A DNA stretch of 64,000 nt. It comes from Streptomyces sp. NBC_01446 (GTDB lineage Bacteria > Actinomycetota > Actinomycetes > Streptomycetales > Streptomycetaceae). The position numbers and the translations under genes are program-made. The stretch spans positions 6,100,001 to 6,164,000 of the forward strand of contig NZ_JAPEPO010000001.1 in assembly GCF_026340095.1 (NCBI RefSeq). Direction: 5' to 3'. Below, one piece after another: positions 61,095 to 64,000 of this stretch. Position 1 is the stretch's first letter, and every line of letters starts with the position of its first letter. Under the pieces are notes generated by a model. The model worked only from the letters and a program-made list of their open reading frames with translations, had not been told where the DNA came from and ran no database searches.

Positions 61095-63089
61095 ATGGCG
61101 GCCGAGCTGGTCCGGGGGCAGAACCACCCCCTCACCCAGACCCGTCTGGAGATCCGCGTGTCGGCGGGGGCGCCGGTCGTGGCGGGCGCGACGCTCAGCG
61201 ACGACGAGGGCAGGGTCCTCGGCCGCGACTGGGTCGCGCACCCCGGCGCCCCCGCGCTGCCGGGGCTCGAGGTCCCCCGGCAGGCGGCGGCCGACCACCG
61301 CCTCGCCGTCGATCTGGACGCCGTGCCCGAGGCCGCCCACCGCGTCAGCGTGCTGCTCGCGCTGCCCACCGGGCCCGGCGACCCCGACCGCTTCGGCGCC
61401 GTCGTGGCCCCCTTCGTCGCCGTCACCGGACTCGACGGCTCCGAGGTCGCCAGCTACACCATCACCGACCTCGACGCCGAGTCCGCCGTCGTAGCCCTGG
61501 AGCTGTACCGCCGCCAGGGCGCGTGGAAGGTACGCGCGGTGGGTCAGGGGTACGCGGGCGGACTCGGCGCACTCCTGAGCGACCAGGGGCTTCCCGACGC
61601 GAGGGCTCTCGCGGGCGAGATCGGCGAAGCGGTGGCGCGAGGGCTCGCGCGTACGGTGGCGCCGCCTCCGCCCCGGACGGCGGCCTCCGGGTCGAGCGCC
61701 ATGGCGGACGCGACGGGCGCGGCCTCCCACGCCTCGTCACCGGGCACGCACCCGCCCGCCGGTCCGCCCCGCTCCACCCAGCCCCCGTCACCCGCCGAAC
61801 CCCAGTCATCCCCGGACCCCCGTCCGGCGCACGAGCCCCAGCCGGCCCGTCCCTCAGGACAGACCGGCCCCGTCAACTACACGCACCCCGGCCGACAGGC
61901 CCCCGCACCGCCCGCCCCCGCGCCCACCGCGCCCCCCGGAGAGCCGGGGCAGCCCGCCGTCCCTGTCGCCGGTGACGCGACCGGCTGGTCCATGGACGAG
62001 CGGCTCTACAACCAGGTGTGGGGCATGTTCGAGGACCTGGCCCGCTGCGTCGCCGCGTACCGCAGCGCCGTCGACTTCGCGGACTCCCGCATGGAGCAGG
62101 AGCTCGACAAGGCACTGTCCGACCCGCGCAGCCGGATCGGCGGCCAGGGGGACGCCGCGCGCGAGGCCGCCCGGGCCAAGCACGGACACCTCGTCGACCG
62201 GGCGAGGGAGGTCCTCGACCGTGACCTCGCCCAGCTGGCGGCCGAGTCCGCCGTCGTCGAGCCCGCCCTGCCCCCGGCCTACGCGGGCTGGGACAACCCG
62301 GTCTGGCACGCGTACCGCAGCCCCATGGAGATCCCGATGGCCCTGCGCCTGGGCGACCTCCAGCTGCCCGAGTCCCGCAGCGTGGGCCTGCGCATCCCGA
62401 TGCTCGTGCGGCTGCCCCTGGAGCGCGGCATGTGGATCGACAGCGGCCGCTCCGGGGCGGACGCGCTCACCGAGTCCGACGAGCTGCGCCGCCGCGCCTT
62501 GCGGAGCGCCGTCGAGCTCGCCGCGCGGCTCCTCGCGGTCTACCCGGCGGGCGAGTTCGCCGTGCATGTCATCGACCCGGCCGGTTCGGCCGCGGGGGCG
62601 CTCGCCCCGCTCGTGCGGGCCGGAGTGCTCGTCGCGCCGCCGGCCGCCGGGGTGTCCGGCGTCTCCGAGGCGCTCGCCCGGCTCACCCAGCGCGTGGACC
62701 TCGTGCAGATGGCGGTCCGCGGTGGAGCGGCCGACGCGCTGCCGCCCGACCTGGACACCGCCGAGCAGCTGCTGATCGTCAACGACTTCCCGCACGGCTT
62801 CGACGACCGCGCGGTGACCCGGCTGCGCTACCTCGCCGACGAGGGCCCGGCCGTCGGCGTCCACCTCCTGATGGTCGCCGACCGCGAGGACGCCGCCGAG
62901 TACGGACCGGTCCTCGACCCGCTCTGGAGGGCGCTGCTGAGGCTCACTCCGGTGCCCGACGACCACCTCGCCGACCCGTGGGTCGGGCATGCGTGGACGT
63001 ACGAGCCGCCGAATGTCCCGCCCGGCAGCCGGGTCCTGGAGCAGGTCCTCGAAGAGGTCGCCAGAGCGCGACGAGAGCAGGACATCTGA
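61095..63089 (+). CDS. Large TerD-domain protein with C-terminal ATPase-like region
   Basis: A 664-residue protein. Residues ~1-175 resemble a TerD domain (AELVRGQNHPLTQTRLEIRV, VASYTITDLDAESAVVALEL, WKVRAVGQGYAGGLGALLSD). A Pro/Ala/Ser-rich linker runs ~195-295. The C-terminal part (~300-664) has a helical segment and then a region laid out like FtsK/SpoIIIE-type proteins (LPESRSVGLRIPMLVRLPLE, WIDSGRSG, AEQLLIVNDFPHGFDDRAVT), but no Walker A GKS/T is visible, so ATPase activity is unlikely. ATG 61095 after GGGGGAGAAGGCG. It sits 48 bases after terD. Such fusions occur in Streptomyces Ter operons; function unproven. Confidence 0.82.
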   Translation: MAAELVRGQNHPLTQTRLEIRVSAGAPVVAGATLSDDEGRVLGRDWVAHPGAPALPGLEVPRQAAADHRLAVDLDAVPEAAHRVSVLLALPTGPGDPDRFGAVVAPFVAVTGLDGSEVASYTITDLDAESAVVALELYRRQGAWKVRAVGQGYAGGLGALLSDQGLPDARALAGEIGEAVARGLARTVAPPPPRTAASGSSAMADATGAASHASSPGTHPPAGPPRSTQPPSPAEPQSSPDPRPAHEPQPARPSGQTGPVNYTHPGRQAPAPPAPAPTAPPGEPGQPAVPVAGDATGWSMDERLYNQVWGMFEDLARCVAAYRSAVDFADSRMEQELDKALSDPRSRIGGQGDAAREAARAKHGHLVDRAREVLDRDLAQLAAESAVVEPALPPAYAGWDNPVWHAYRSPMEIPMALRLGDLQLPESRSVGLRIPMLVRLPLERGMWIDSGRSGADALTESDELRRRALRSAVELAARLLAVYPAGEFAVHVIDPAGSAAGALAPLVRAGVLVAPPAAGVSGVSEALARLTQRVDLVQMAVRGGAADALPPDLDTAEQLLIVNDFPHGFDDRAVTRLRYLADEGPAVGVHLLMVADREDAAEYGPVLDPLWRALLRLTPVPDDHLADPWVGHAWTYEPPNVPPGSRVLEQVLEEVARARREQDI

Positions 63090-63107
63090 CTCCCCTGAGT
63101 ACTGCTT

Positions 63108-63138
63108 TTGAACTTATCTTTACCGAACCCTTTACGTT
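63108..63138 (+). promoter_or_regulatory. Candidate promoter of terC
   Basis: TTGAAC (63108-63113) is followed after 19 bases by TACGTT (63133-63138); the spacer is slightly long. The stretch 63100-63150 is AT-rich against its surroundings. Transcription would start about 175 bases before the terC start, leaving a long leader. Confidence 0.45.
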
Positions 63139-63320
63139 TCATGGGTGTTTCCCGTAGGCTCCGACGAGCGGAGGGGAGTACTCCCGAACGCGGCGTTCCC
63201 GTCAATACGGACCGACACCGGTCCCGGGGCGCCGGCCCGAGGCGAGCTGAGGCCGCCCGGGTGGAAGAGACCTCCGGCAGCGACGACGCTGATCAGTAGC
63301 CGTACGACGCCGGAGGCGCA

Positions 63321-64000
63321 GTGGACGTATCGATGACCCTTTGGGTGCTGACCATTCTTGGTCTGGTCGCCCTGATCGCGGTCGACTTCTTCATCGGGCG
63401 CAAGCCCCACGACGTATCGATCAAGGAAGCCGGAATCTGGACGGTCGTCTGGATCGTGCTGGCCGCCCTCTTCGGGGTCGGTCTGCTGATCTGGGGGAAC
63501 TCACAGGCTTCGGGCGAGTTCTTCGCCGGCTTCATCACCGAGAAGTCGCTGAGCGTCGACAACCTCTTCGTCTTCATCCTGATCATGGCGAAGTTCTCGG
63601 TGCCGTCCCAGCTCCAGCAGCGCGTCCTGCTGTTCGGTGTGCTGATCGCCCTGGTGCTGCGCGCCATCTTCATCGCGGCCGGTGCCGCCGTCATCGCCAA
63701 CTTCTCGTGGGTCTTCTACATCTTCGGCGCGTTCCTCATCTACACCGCCTGGAAGCTCATCCAGGAAGCGATGTCGGACGACGAGGAAGACGAGTTCGAG
63801 GAGAACCGCCTCCTCAAGTCCATCGAGAAGAAGTTCGGCGTCGCCGACCGGTACCACGGCACGAAGCTGTTCATCCGGGTCAACGGCAAGCGGATCCTGA
63901 CGCCGCTCATGGTCGTCATGCTCGCGATCGGCACGACCGACGTGCTGTTCGCGATGGACTCGATCCCGGCGATCTTCGGCCTGACCCAGGACCCGTACAT
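63321..64000 (+). CDS. TerC family integral membrane protein (3' end beyond the window)
   Basis: At least 226 residues of a TerC-family membrane protein. Segments VLTILGLVALIAVDFFIGRK, TEKSLSVDNLFVFILIMAKF and MLAIGTTDVLFAMDSIPAIF are the family's conserved spans; the two D-N/D-S motifs (SVDNLFVF and TTDVLFAMDSIPA) hold acids thought to coordinate Mn2+ or Ca2+. The insert SDDEEDEFEENRLLKSIEKK is a charged cytosolic loop. GTG 63321 is four bases after GGAGGC; ATG 63333 is possible. Recent work ties TerC to Mn2+ export and to metalation of secreted enzymes. It completes the Ter cassette. Confidence 0.94.
   Translation, partial: MDVSMTLWVLTILGLVALIAVDFFIGRKPHDVSIKEAGIWTVVWIVLAALFGVGLLIWGNSQASGEFFAGFITEKSLSVDNLFVFILIMAKFSVPSQLQQRVLLFGVLIALVLRAIFIAAGAAVIANFSWVFYIFGAFLIYTAWKLIQEAMSDDEEDEFEENRLLKSIEKKFGVADRYHGTKLFIRVNGKRILTPLMVVMLAIGTTDVLFAMDSIPAIFGLTQDPY

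Overview
The window is a 64 kb piece of a high-GC actinobacterial chromosome, almost certainly Streptomyces. The supporting signs are the strong G/C third-position bias, many GTG starts behind GGAGG-type ribosome sites, several apparently leaderless genes, and genus-typical families (SPW_0924, DUF397 with a DUF5753-type regulator, DUF4184, DUF6343, solitary Ter-domain genes). Housekeeping genes (polA, rpsA, coaE, uvrB) spread along its length mark it as chromosome core rather than a plasmid, prophage or biosynthetic cluster. I saw no tRNA, rRNA or CRISPR array.

Layout. 1-4078: branched-chain amino acid ABC importer genes livK, livH and livM on the minus strand (livM runs off the left edge). 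4079-5529: poorly coding, holding a frameshifted remnant of a membrane-anchored protein. 5530-11228: hotdog thioesterase, YdeP-like molybdopterin oxidoreductase and polA. 11380-18034: DUF4184 membrane protein, secreted lytic transglycosylase, a tiny membrane protein, DUF3068 protein and HrpB helicase. 18102-26223: methyltransferase with an unclear start, rpsA behind a structured leader, beta-helix protein, Tat-exported amine oxidase, PAC2 protein, coaE, DUF3592 and TPR proteins. 26255-36625: small membrane protein, acyltransferase/methyltransferase pair, DoxX, S4 RNA-binding protein, a broken M20 peptidase joined to a YfcC-type carrier, ferredoxin, nucleotidyltransferase, 2'-5' RNA ligase-like protein, FUSC exporter and secreted serine protease. 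36836-38258: an IS110-family element wedged against the start of a DUF899 gene. 39118-43923: a regulatory cluster (small protein, hypothetical, HATPase, HTH regulator, DUF397, MocR regulator with divergent AhpD-like gene). 43949-58075: solitary GltD, DUF1772, DUF2293, uridine-kinase-like, CBS, CorA, methyltransferase, psuK-psuG, VOC, GlsB, cupin, MFS, Ogt, GDPD and MHYT genes. 58116-64000: uvrB followed by a stress cassette of TerD, a TerD-containing large protein and TerC (cut by the right edge).

Functional groups: amino acid import (livKHM), DNA replication and repair (polA, uvrB, ogt, hrpB-type helicase), translation (rpsA, S4 protein), pseudouridine breakdown (psuG-psuK, overlapping by four bases), and Ter-type stress response. 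The most unusual features are three intergenic minisatellite arrays (12, 20-21 and 22-23 base units) lying just 3' of polA, the CBS gene and ogt, short in-frame repeats at the N-termini of CorA and the S4 protein, two decayed genes, and an IS110 element that appears to have replaced the ribosome site of its neighbour.
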